From CAKSQF01 sp051868045 (lineage in GTDB: Bacteria; Bacillota; Clostridia; Oscillospirales; CAG-272), in assembly GCA_051868045.1 (NCBI GenBank), contig JBJDZN010000041.1:1-64000 (forward strand): 64,000 nt of DNA, written 5' to 3'. The position numbers and the translations under genes were made by a program. The notes under the pieces are model-generated. The model did not search any database. It was not told where the DNA came from and was given only the letters and a program-made list of their open reading frames with translations. Of the stretch, positions 17,815-25,377 are shown piece after piece (within the stretch, counting starts at the first letter, position 1; every line of letters begins with the position of its first letter).

Positions 17815-18534
17815 ATGGCAGAGACCATCTATACCATACCGATCAACGAAGTCTTCGAGGAGAACATGCAGGAAAATGCCTGCCGATGCCCCTTCTGCGT
17901 CCTTGCGGGCAAACTGGAATCGGAGGAGCTGGAGATCATCCTGGGAGCCTCCATGATGGAGCCGGACATCCGGATCAAGACCAACGAGCAGGGATTCTGC
18001 GCCAATCACTTTTCCAAAATGCTCCGGATTGCCAAGCGTCTGCCTCTGGCACTGATGCTGGAGAGCCATCTGAACGAAGTTTCGGACAAACTGGGCAAAA
18101 AGGGGATTTTCAAGCCCTCCCCCGAAAAATACGGCAAAATGCTCTCCGATCTGGCGTCCTCCTGCTACGTCTGCGGCAGAATCGAGGCAAACGAGAAGCG
18201 TCTGCTGTCCAACGCCGCCTATATGTGGAAGGTGGACGACGAATTCCGGAAGAAATTCCGTGCCCAGCCCTATTTTTGTCTGGATCATGCCGCCCGACTG
18301 CTGGATGCCGCCAAGAACGAGCTCAGCAAGAAGGAGCTTGCCGACTTTACCTCCGAGCTGTCCGATCTGCAAAACAGCTTTCTGTCCACCCTGTGCGAGG
18401 ACGTGTCGAAATTTGCCAAATCCTTTGACTACCGCTACGCTTCAGAGCCGCTGACGGACGAGGAAAAAACCTCGGTGGAACGCTCCATCCGCTATCTGTC
18501 CGGCGACGCCGCCGCACCCATTAAGGATGCCTGA
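17815..18534 (+). CDS. DUF6062 family cysteine-rich protein
   Basis: A 239-aa soluble protein that I place in DUF6062 from its paired Cys/His motifs: CRCPFC (about residue 23-28), GFCANHF (61-67), CYVCGRI (119-125) and YFCLDHA (about 153-159). These look like metal-binding or redox clusters, possibly zinc. The rest is mostly helical. AAGGAG precedes the ATG. It is divergent from the OGG gene. No function is established for the family; zinc binding is inference. Confidence 0.75.
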   Translation: MAETIYTIPINEVFEENMQENACRCPFCVLAGKLESEELEIILGASMMEPDIRIKTNEQGFCANHFSKMLRIAKRLPLALMLESHLNEVSDKLGKKGIFKPSPEKYGKMLSDLASSCYVCGRIEANEKRLLSNAAYMWKVDDEFRKKFRAQPYFCLDHAARLLDAAKNELSKKELADFTSELSDLQNSFLSTLCEDVSKFAKSFDYRYASEPLTDEEKTSVERSIRYLSGDAAAPIKDA

Positions 18535-18605
18535 GAGCCTCTTATCCCCCGATTATATTCCGGAATACCTTTTCTGACGGGCAAAAGGACGGCGTAAGCC
18601 GACAA

Positions 18606-18628
18606 GGTGCATTTTCAGTAAAAGCACC
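18606..18628 (+). terminator. Hairpin downstream of the DUF6062 gene
   Basis: GGTGC/GCACC with an adjoining TTTT/AAAA pair gives a 9-bp stem with one bulge, followed by GTCTTTGTT. It is likely to help end the DUF6062 transcript. Confidence 0.45.
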
Positions 18629-18670
18629 GTCTTTGTTCGCATTTGCTTCGATGCTTTCATTATATCACAA

Positions 18671-18699
18671 CCCCTCCCGATTTTCAAGGTCGGGAGGGG
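18671..18699. terminator. Bidirectional terminator (DUF6062 / DHHW genes)
   Basis: CCCCTCCCGA (18671-18680) pairs with TCGGGAGGGG (18690-18699), followed on the plus strand by CAATTTTATT. It lies between two convergent genes. Confidence 0.65.
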
Positions 18700-18746
18700 C
18701 AATTTTATTGCTGAATACGGATTCTTTTATTATCGATCCGACTTTT

Positions 18747-19850
18747 TTACTCGTAGTACATGGAGTTCAGCACCTGGGCACTGTAAAGAAAGAGGACGTC
18801 GGTGTTCTCCCCCGTGGGCAGAACCTCCTCGAACAGGGTCAGATGTCGGGTCTTGACCCATCTCAGGTCCACCAGCGTGATCTGTTTATAGGATTTGACC
18901 ATCAGCGGGGACAGACTCCGTCCGAAACTGTCCCGGAACAGAATCAGATTCCGGTCGCCGGTGGCGTTGGGGTTCTCGATGACCACCACCGCATTTTCCC
19001 CGCCGAGAAAGAGATCGTAGCTGTCGTCGCTGTTGACAAATGCCTCGGTATCGTAAACCGAGCCCGACACGGCGGTATCCCCGTTCAGCACCGTCACCTG
19101 ACACTCCTCCAGCAGATCGTTCGTCAGGTAAACCATGGTATCCTTTCCCACGGGAAACGCCGCCTGACCGTACAGAACCCCGTAAAAGTCCCCCGCATCG
19201 ACCTCGGTCAGTTCCCCATCGGCAAACAACTCGAAGCCCATTGCCTCCGACAGCCGGGACAGGGACTTATCCAGACACTCCTGCCGCCAATGGATGTCGG
19301 TTTTGTAGAAATCCTCAAGGGTCAGGCAGTCCGACAGGTCGATATACTCCGCCTTCTCTCCGAGGGCGGTTTGATAGCAGGACAGAAGGGTTTCGTAGTC
19401 CAGCCCCAGTCCCTTGTCCGCATAGTAACCCTTGTCGTAGATGATGCTGTAATAAACCTGACAGTCGGAAAATCGGCTGTCGATCAGCCCGGACAGGACC
19501 TTTGCGGTATGCTCGTGATTCTGCACCTTGAGGGGGTAGATTTGTTCGAACTCGCTGCCATTCTTGACGGTATATCCGTTGACATCCGACTGCCCAAGCA
19601 GATAGGCGGCGAAGCCCACCTTCAGTCGGCGAAAGGTCAGGCGCAGGGGAAACTGATCGGTCAGATAGGCATCCATCTGATTCATATAGGCGGAAAATCC
19701 CTGCTGGCTGTCGTATTCGGGAAGCTGTTCCAGCGTCCGACGTTCCTCGGCGGACATCTCTTTATCGGGAATCAGAATCCCGGCAAGTCCGAATCCCCCA
19801 AGGAAAAGCAGAAACAGGGACAGGATCAGGATATTCTTGATTTTACTCAT
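18747..19850 (-). CDS. DHHW-family exported protein (AlgX/AlgJ-like)
   Basis: A 367-aa protein with an N-terminal signal anchor (about residues 5-27). The family motif appears as KTDIHW near residue 208 (DIHW in place of DHHW), and a later stretch LILFRDSFGRSLSPLM near 305 matches the SGNH-like Asp-Ser-Phe block. These proteins accept acyl groups from an MBOAT partner and transfer them to surface polysaccharide in the alginate model. The MBOAT gene lies directly upstream (93-base gap), which supports a paired role in O-acetylation of a cell-surface glycan. The acceptor is unknown. Confidence 0.85.
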   Translation of the reverse strand: MSKIKNILILSLFLLFLGGFGLAGILIPDKEMSAEERRTLEQLPEYDSQQGFSAYMNQMDAYLTDQFPLRLTFRRLKVGFAAYLLGQSDVNGYTVKNGSEFEQIYPLKVQNHEHTAKVLSGLIDSRFSDCQVYYSIIYDKGYYADKGLGLDYETLLSCYQTALGEKAEYIDLSDCLTLEDFYKTDIHWRQECLDKSLSRLSEAMGFELFADGELTEVDAGDFYGVLYGQAAFPVGKDTMVYLTNDLLEECQVTVLNGDTAVSGSVYDTEAFVNSDDSYDLFLGGENAVVVIENPNATGDRNLILFRDSFGRSLSPLMVKSYKQITLVDLRWVKTRHLTLFEEVLPTGENTDVLFLYSAQVLNSMYYE

Positions 19851-19943
19851 AACATCGCCTCAACTTTGCCTGATATACGGGAAAATGCACCCTTTTCCCT
19901 CCGAAATTGCCGTTTTGCGTCCAAATAAAGGGCATTTGCAAAA

Positions 19944-21329
19944 TCAGAATCGGAAATACAGGAAGGGATTGAAGGACCCATCCACCAGATAGGCGGTGAC
20001 GACCGCCAGTCCGCCAACCATGAGAATCGGCTCGGCAACCGTGCGGACCCCGTCCGGCAGTCTCGCCCACGCCTTTTTGACCACGGGGGTGGACCCCACG
20101 ATTCCGAGGACAAAGAGAACCCCGAAGCTCATAAGATAATAGAGGGTCTCCTCTGTGAGAAGCGGCAGACCGCCAAAGCCGAACATGGTTGCAAGATTGG
20201 CTCCTGCTTCACCCACCGTTGCCGCACTGAAGAGAACGAAGCCCAGTACCACGAACAGAAGGGTATAAAGGTGTCCGATAACCGGGAATTTCTTCACCCA
20301 TTTCAGCAAAAACAGCTTTTCGAGAATCAGAAGAACCCCGTAGAGCAGTCCCCACAAAAGAAAATTCCATGCCGCACCGTGCCACAGTCCTGTCAGCATC
20401 CAGACAATCAGTAGATTAACGATCTGACGGGGCAGTCCCTTCCGATTGCCTCCGAGGGGAATATAAACATAATCCCGAAACCAGCCCGACAGGGTCATAT
20501 GCCACCTGCGCCAGAACTCGGTAATGGAGCCCGAAATATAGGGATAATCGAAGTTTTCGGGGAAGTGGAAGCCGAACATCTTTCCCATTCCGATTGCCAT
20601 ATCCGAATACCCCGAGAAATCGAAGTAGATCTGCAGGGTGTAGGCGATTGCCGACATCCAGGCAAACAGCAGAGATTTTTCGCCGCTTCCGGCATACAGG
20701 GTGCAGATTTCCCCGAATTGATTGGCAAGCAGGACTTTTTTGGCAAGTCCCACGGTAAAGCGAAGGATTCCGTCGGACAGCCCGGACAGGGTATACGGAC
20801 GGTCGGCAAGCTCCGCCTCCACGTCGCTGTATCGGACAATGGGTCCTGCGATCAGCTGGGGAAACAGGCAGAGATAGGTGGCAAAGGAAAGAGGATTCTT
20901 CTGAATTTTAGCCTGACCCCGATAGACATCCACGGTGTAGGACATCGCCTGGAAGGTATAGAAGCTGATGCCCACCGGCAGGGCAAGCCCCGGAAGGGGA
21001 ATCTGCCATCCGGTAACGGTGTTCAGGGTGGAGACCAGAAAATCTGCGTACTTGAACAGGGCAAGCATCCCCACATTGCCCACCACCGATAGAATCAGCA
21101 GAAACTTTCGCAGTCCCTTCCCCGTTTTTTCGGAAAGAAACCGTCCGATCAGCCAGTTGAAAAGGGCGGAAAGGGGCAGAAGCCAGAAGAGTTTTGACTC
21201 GCCGACGAAATAGAACAGCAGAGAGGCGATCAGCAGAACCCCGTTTTTCAGTTTTTTGGGCACAACAGAATAAAGTGCCAGAGTCAGAATCAGAAAATAA
21301 AACAGAAAGGAGGCTGACGAAAAATTCAT
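19944..21329 (-). CDS. MBOAT-family membrane-bound O-acyltransferase (AlgI-like)
   Basis: A 461-aa polytopic membrane protein. It holds the MBOAT signature: EFWRRWHMTLSGWFRDYVYI near residue 275, and the catalytic histidine in LTGLWHGAAWNFLLWG near 315-330. The start follows AAAGGAC with nine bases spacing. By analogy with AlgI and DltB it would move an acyl (usually acetyl) group across the membrane to the DHHW partner encoded next. No DltA or alginate genes are near, so teichoic acid D-alanylation is unlikely. Confidence 0.92.
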   Translation of the reverse strand: MNFSSASFLFYFLILTLALYSVVPKKLKNGVLLIASLLFYFVGESKLFWLLPLSALFNWLIGRFLSEKTGKGLRKFLLILSVVGNVGMLALFKYADFLVSTLNTVTGWQIPLPGLALPVGISFYTFQAMSYTVDVYRGQAKIQKNPLSFATYLCLFPQLIAGPIVRYSDVEAELADRPYTLSGLSDGILRFTVGLAKKVLLANQFGEICTLYAGSGEKSLLFAWMSAIAYTLQIYFDFSGYSDMAIGMGKMFGFHFPENFDYPYISGSITEFWRRWHMTLSGWFRDYVYIPLGGNRKGLPRQIVNLLIVWMLTGLWHGAAWNFLLWGLLYGVLLILEKLFLLKWVKKFPVIGHLYTLLFVVLGFVLFSAATVGEAGANLATMFGFGGLPLLTEETLYYLMSFGVLFVLGIVGSTPVVKKAWARLPDGVRTVAEPILMVGGLAVVTAYLVDGSFNPFLYFRF

Positions 21330-21458
21330 GAGCGATCGTCCTTTGAATCAAAATTCATCCTTTTTTTACTTTTTATTTCAACTTTTTTCGATTGACTGTT
21401 TTTGCGATTGTTTTTTAGCGGTTCATGCCCGTGTAAGCGGTTTTTCCCGCATTGCCGA

Positions 21459-21505
21459 AAAACGGCGCACCAATCGCCAATTTATGCGGTCACGTGCGCC
21501 GTTTT
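21459..21505 (-). terminator. Terminator after the DUF4358 gene
   Basis: A 12-bp stem (21459-21470 with 21494-21505). Read on the minus strand, the closing arm GTGCGCCGTTTT runs straight into a T-rich tract. It probably separates the DUF4358 gene from the MBOAT gene, at least in part. Confidence 0.55.
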
Positions 21506-21529
21506 CACATATTCGGGAATTATTTGCGA

Positions 21530-22141
21530 TCAGACATCAATGTTCTCAAATGCGCTCTTGATCGCACCGGCACGCTGAATATCGGAATCCATGATCAGGA
21601 GAATGGAATTGCCATTCACAATCACATCCACTACCGTTGCCGTTACACAAATCCACTTGGCGGGATCTACGCCGGTCCGAATGGCATCGGCGATGCTCTG
21701 AATGTCTGCGTCGCTATCCAGCGTCAGGACTGCCAGCGTGTAGGGAATGGAACCGATGAGCGGCTCGGATACCTCTGCGTCCCTTGCGGAGGAAGGAGGA
21801 TCAATCCCAAAGACATAGCGGAAGGCATCCACGTCTCCAAGATCCAGACTCCGACTTTCCAGCGAGGGGAACTCCACGTCTCCTTCAAGCTGACTGTAAA
21901 TCTCTCCGACGATCTCCTCGGCGGTTTTTGCCTCATCTGCCGTGGGCTGTCCTGCGGGATTCTCATCCGTGGTAGCTCCCGTTTGAGTTGACGTTTCGGC
22001 TGATGTCTGGGCAGAGCTTCCCGATGTGTTGGTCTGATCGTTCGTTCCGGTTCTGCCGCAGGATGTCAGCAGCATTGCCGCCGCCAGCATCAATGCGCAA
22101 AGGGAACCGCCGATTTTTGTCATGTTTTTCATTTGTCTCAT
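21530..22141 (-). CDS. DUF4358 domain lipoprotein
   Basis: A 203-aa lipoprotein: hydrophobic signal followed by the lipobox LLTSC (cysteine near residue 27). A low-complexity Ser/Thr/Asn/Gln linker runs to about 70. The C-terminal domain (about 75-200) fits DUF4358 (IYSQLEGDVEFPSL, ending IMDSDIQRAGAIKSAF). DUF4358 lipoproteins are often found next to MBOAT/DHHW pairs, as here, suggesting a role in the same surface acylation. AAAAAGGA supports starts at 22141 (three bases) or 22132 (twelve bases); the outer one is given. A weak promoter (TTGAAA-16-TATAAA) lies at 22300-22327 on the minus strand. Confidence 0.75.
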   Translation of the reverse strand: MRQMKNMTKIGGSLCALMLAAAMLLTSCGRTGTNDQTNTSGSSAQTSAETSTQTGATTDENPAGQPTADEAKTAEEIVGEIYSQLEGDVEFPSLESRSLDLGDVDAFRYVFGIDPPSSARDAEVSEPLIGSIPYTLAVLTLDSDADIQSIADAIRTGVDPAKWICVTATVVDVIVNGNSILLIMDSDIQRAGAIKSAFENIDV

Positions 22142-22427
22142 CCATCCTTTTTGTGTTTTATTTGCATGATTTTGACCGAAAATTTGGTGCGACGGGTGAA
22201 AATTTGCCCATCCAACCCCGTCTGCATTCTACTGAACTCTGTGAACCGTGAATGAACGATTCGTTAAGATTGTCAATAGTCTTTGTCCATGCCAAGGGAT
22301 TTATACCACCGCCCGCAAAATTTTCAAAAGACGGCGGTTGTAGGCTTATCTCAAATTTTTTGAGGGATTTTCGGGGGGTCTCATTCAAATAACGCCAAAA
22401 ATATTCCCCCGCATCAAATTTTATATC

Positions 22428-23555
22428 CTATCGGATCTTCTTTGCAATCTGCTTTTCGCAGAAGCTGCCGATCCTTGCCGCACTGTCTCTTCGGATATAC
22501 CTGTGCTGGGCATTGATCATGGAACGGGCGACATCCGGTCGAAGAACCCGCTCCAATGCGGGAATCAACTCCTCAGGACGCCGTGCGGGAAGACTCATGC
22601 CCCGCTCGGCAAAAAAGGTCAGATTGCAATCCTCGCACCCGGGAATCGGGGACAGATGAATCAGCGGAACGCCCGTCACTGCCGCCTCGGTGGAGGAAAG
22701 TCCCCCGGGCTTGGTCATATAGACCGTCGCCAGATGGAGATAGTCGGGCATCCGATCCACGCTGCGGAGCAGTTGAATCTGCGAAAAGCCGCCGTACATC
22801 CCGTTCAGCCGATCATACAGGGGTTGATTGCTCCCGCAGATCACGATCAGCCGATAGTTTGAATGGGAGGTCAGCCATCCGTGCAGCAGTGCCACGTCCG
22901 CCTCCATTTCACCGGCTCCCATACTGCCTCCGGACAGAACCAGATAGTCGGGATCGGGGGACAGTCCCAGCCGCTCTGCCGCCGACTTTTTATCCGTATC
23001 TTCGGCAAACTCCCATCGAACGGGGATGCCGAAAGGGTAAATCTTATGCCCGGGGATTCCCCGGTTCAGAAAATCGGCAGTCAGGGCGGGAGAAGGGGTG
23101 ATATAGCAATCACAGTCGGTCTCCTCGGTGAAAGGGATGCAGACGTAATCGGTGGCAACGAAGACCGTCATGGGCAGACGGTAGCCCGATGCCCGCATTC
23201 CGGTGATGATCTCCGCCGGAAAAACGTGGGGCATAAAAATGGCATCCACCGGATGGCGTTCCAGATAATCCGCCAGAACCGCCGCCATGCCCCGATTGAT
23301 AAGATAGACCGGCGACTTCCAGGGGACTCTTCTGACCAGATTCCCTGCGGCATAAATTTTCCCGAACAGCTTCGGAGATCTCTGGGCGATGCCCACATAC
23401 ACACCGCCGATGATCTGATCCACCGATCCCGACAGCAGGGCGTAGGGATCCAGCATTGCCGTTTTCCAGCCCCGTCGGGCAAGCTCTCTTGCGATGGCGA
23501 TTCCCGCCGCATTATGTCCCCCGCCGGTGGAGCAGGACAGAATCAACGCTTCCAT
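22428..23555 (-). CDS. GT28 diacylglycerol glycosyltransferase (MGDG synthase/UgtP-like)
   Basis: A 375-aa glycosyltransferase. The N-terminal half starts with LILSCSTGGGHNAAGIAIA, the glycine-rich lipid-acceptor loop of the MGDG synthase/UgtP branch. The C-terminal half has the nucleotide-sugar site (LSGGSMGAGEME near 215, then MTKPGGLSSTEAAVTGVPLI near 290). It would add a sugar to diacylglycerol at the inner membrane surface. Its start overlaps the end of plsY by 13 bases, giving translational coupling of a phospholipid acyltransferase and a glycolipid enzyme. GGTGAG lies seven bases before the ATG. Confidence 0.87.
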   Translation of the reverse strand: MEALILSCSTGGGHNAAGIAIARELARRGWKTAMLDPYALLSGSVDQIIGGVYVGIAQRSPKLFGKIYAAGNLVRRVPWKSPVYLINRGMAAVLADYLERHPVDAIFMPHVFPAEIITGMRASGYRLPMTVFVATDYVCIPFTEETDCDCYITPSPALTADFLNRGIPGHKIYPFGIPVRWEFAEDTDKKSAAERLGLSPDPDYLVLSGGSMGAGEMEADVALLHGWLTSHSNYRLIVICGSNQPLYDRLNGMYGGFSQIQLLRSVDRMPDYLHLATVYMTKPGGLSSTEAAVTGVPLIHLSPIPGCEDCNLTFFAERGMSLPARRPEELIPALERVLRPDVARSMINAQHRYIRRDSAARIGSFCEKQIAKKIR

Positions 23556-24151
23556 AACAAACTCACCCGAAATGCCTTCTTTTCCTCATGGCTGCAAAAG
23601 AGCCGTACGGTTACCGCAAAGGTGATCAGCCCGCACCCGATCAGCAGAGGGAGATCCCGTTCTGCGATAAACAGATAGACCAATACCGACAGATAGGTGA
23701 CCAGCGTCCGATAAAAGTGAGGAGAAATGCGGAGGATCACCGAATAAAACAGGAAGAAGAAAATCAGCGCAAGAAGGGGACGGTAGGCAGGCAGAAGTGC
23801 CAGAAAACAGCCAAAGGTGGTGGCAATGCCCTTCCCGCCCTTGAAATGGTTAAAAACCGGGAAAATATGTCCCAGCACCGGTGCGGCAAGCACCAATGGG
23901 AAGAGATAGGACGACCGAGCGTCGGGGACCCGGGTCAGATACAGGAGAATCGGTGCCGCACCCTTGCCCATGTCTCCGATCAGCGTCAGAATCCCGCAGA
24001 GAAAGCCGCCCTGCATGAAGGCATTTGCCGTACCGGGGTTCTCGTCCTTGGTCCCCTCAGTCACATCCCTGCCGAACAGCCCGCCGATCACTCTGGCGAA
24101 AAGAACCGACCCGCACAGATAACCGAGGAAAATGTAAAACACCGATTTCAT
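23543..24151 (-). CDS. plsY: Glycerol-3-phosphate acyltransferase PlsY
   Basis: A 202-aa membrane protein with the PlsY motifs: GYLCGSVLFARVIG at the start, DENPGTANA near 40, and FNHFKGGKGIATTFG near 103-117. It transfers acyl from acyl-phosphate to glycerol-3-phosphate, the first step of phospholipid synthesis. A TTG six bases upstream (24157) lies at a better distance from AAAGGA, so the true start could be there. The gene is cotranscribed with the GT28 gene. The GTAN motif replaces the usual GATN, a small departure at the phosphate-binding loop. Confidence 0.92.
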   Translation of the reverse strand: MKSVFYIFLGYLCGSVLFARVIGGLFGRDVTEGTKDENPGTANAFMQGGFLCGILTLIGDMGKGAAPILLYLTRVPDARSSYLFPLVLAAPVLGHIFPVFNHFKGGKGIATTFGCFLALLPAYRPLLALIFFFLFYSVILRISPHFYRTLVTYLSVLVYLFIAERDLPLLIGCGLITFAVTVRLFCSHEEKKAFRVSLLWKR

Positions 24152-24238
24152 CGCCAATACTTTATCCTTTCAATGATTTATCAAGGGTTATATCATCGGA
24201 AAACGGGAAGATTGCTGCTTTCCGTTGACCGGTACCCC

Positions 24239-24267
24239 ATTTTACCACAATTTCCGCCGGTTGTCAA
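24239..24267 (-). promoter_or_regulatory. Promoter of plsY-GT28
   Basis: On the minus strand, TTGACA (24267-24262), a 17-base spacer and TAAAAT (24244-24239). It lies about 90 bases before plsY. Confidence 0.7.
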
Positions 24268-24323
24268 GCAACAGATTTGAAAAGATGTCTTATAAATGGG
24301 CAAAATCCCGTGAAATTTTCGGA

Positions 24324-24363
24324 AAAAGAACGCTGAGGGGCTTTCGCTCCTCAGCGTTCTTTT
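24324..24363. terminator. Terminator of the rubrerythrin-rubredoxin operon
   Basis: A 15-bp stem (24324-24338 with 24349-24363) with A and T runs at its base, so it can end transcription in both directions. It lies 43 bases after the rubredoxin stop codon. Confidence 0.8.
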
Positions 24364-24405
24364 CCTTGCGGGACTTTTTCCCTTTGGATTTATGGCTTTC
24401 AAGCC

Positions 24406-24561
24406 TTATTCGGCTTTCTCAAATGCGTCCTTGCCAAGTCCGCAGATGGGGCATTCGAAATCCTCGGGAACCTCCTCCCAAGGGGTGCCGGGAGCGATGC
24501 CGTGATCGGGATCGCCCACTTCCGGGTCATATTCATAACCACAGGGACAGATGTACTTCAT
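24406..24561 (-). CDS. Rubredoxin with a shortened first cysteine knuckle
   Basis: A 51-aa protein too short for routine ORF lists: MKYICPCGYEYDPEVG, a central GIAPGTPWEEVPEDFECP, and CGLGKDAFE near the end. The layout is plainly rubredoxin, with the second iron site half as CPICG (C37, C40). The first half reads C-P-C-G (C5, C7) rather than the family's usual C-x-x-C-G, one residue short. Rubredoxin carries single electrons through a mononuclear Fe(Cys)4 site. It lies 55 bases downstream of reverse rubrerythrin, its natural electron acceptor in peroxide reduction. GAAAGGCAGG precedes the ATG. Confidence 0.9.
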   Translation of the reverse strand: MKYICPCGYEYDPEVGDPDHGIAPGTPWEEVPEDFECPICGLGKDAFEKAE

Positions 24562-24616
24562 GATCGGAAAACCTGCCTTTCGTCAGTCTTTGTTTTCAGA
24601 AGGAGTTGTCCGTGAA

Positions 24617-25165
24617 TTACTTGCCGAAGTATCTCTTCAGCAGTCCCTCGAAGGCTCTGCCATGTCTTGCCTCGTCACGTGCCATCTCGTGAACGGTATC
24701 GTGAATGGCATCCAGATTCAGTGCCTTTGCACGCTTTGCAAGATCAACCTTTCCCTCGGTTGCGCCATGCTCGGCGTCCACTCTCATCTGAAGGTTCTTC
24801 TCGGTGGAATCGGTAACAACCTCGCCCAGAAGCTCAGCAAACTTTGCAGCATGCTCTGCCTCTTCATAGGCTGCCTTCTCCCAGTAGAGACCGATTTCGG
24901 GATAACCCTCACGGTGAGCCACTCTTGCCATTGCCAGGTACATGCCGACCTCGGAGCATTCGCCGTTGAAGTTGGCGCGCAGATCCTCCAGAATATCCTC
25001 GGGAACACCCTTTGCAACGCCGACAACATGCTCAGCTGCCCAAACCTTCTCGCCTGCCTCCTGCTTTACCATCGGCTTGCCGCAGATAGGGCATACCGTG
25101 GGAGCGGGCTGACCGTCCGGAACCTCTTCAACATAACCGCATACGGGACATACATATTTTGCCAT
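24617..25165 (-). CDS. Reverse rubrerythrin
   Basis: A 182-aa protein with the rubredoxin domain at the N-terminus (C6, C9, C25, C28) followed by a ferritin-like four-helix domain. Diiron ligands are visible in NGECSEVGMYLAMA, YEEAEHAAKF and ARDEARHGRAF. In classical rubrerythrin the order is the opposite, hence 'reverse'. It reduces hydrogen peroxide to water in anaerobes, using electrons from rubredoxin. The ATG at 25165 is preferred (AGGTGA seven bases before); the GTG nine bases upstream lies in the ribosome site. A strong own promoter drives it with the rubredoxin gene. Confidence 0.93.
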   Translation of the reverse strand: MAKYVCPVCGYVEEVPDGQPAPTVCPICGKPMVKQEAGEKVWAAEHVVGVAKGVPEDILEDLRANFNGECSEVGMYLAMARVAHREGYPEIGLYWEKAAYEEAEHAAKFAELLGEVVTDSTEKNLQMRVDAEHGATEGKVDLAKRAKALNLDAIHDTVHEMARDEARHGRAFEGLLKRYFGK

Positions 25166-25197
25166 TTGAATCACCTCATAATTTATTTGATACCCCT

Positions 25198-25226
25198 ATT
25201 ATACTCTCTCCTTGTGGCAAAATCAA
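25198..25226 (-). promoter_or_regulatory. Promoter of the rubrerythrin operon
   Basis: On the minus strand TTGATT (25226-25221), 17 bases, TATAAT (25203-25198). The upstream stretch 25227-25260 holds two similar half-sites (GACTTGGTC and AGACTTG). They might bind a peroxide regulator, but do not clearly match a PerR box. Confidence 0.7.
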
Positions 25227-25317
25227 GTCTAATTTGTGAACATTTAAGACCAAGTCCTAAAAATATTCCCTTGCGATGAAAAAAGCGAAAATGTGGACAG
25301 AAATTTCCATCATAGTC

Positions 25318-25346
25318 TTGAATTGTTAAAAAATTCGGGCTATAAT
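25318..25346 (+). promoter_or_regulatory. Promoter of the anchored surface protein gene
   Basis: TTGAAT (25318-25323), 17 bases, TATAAT (25341-25346). It is divergent from the rubrerythrin promoter about 90 bases away. Confidence 0.7.
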
Positions 25347-25377
25347 AGGGGTAACGAACACATATGGAGGTATGACT

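Noticed and set aside
18535..18670. A minus-strand TATAAT (18663-18658) with TTGAAA upstream, as a small RNA promoter
   Set aside because: Spacing is 18 and the -35 box lies inside a terminator stem. No defined 3' end was seen and the region is explained by two terminators; kept only as a weak possibility.
25198..25260. PerR operator at the rubrerythrin promoter
   Set aside because: Half-sites GACTTGGTC and AGACTTG do not form the expected palindromic box with confidence.
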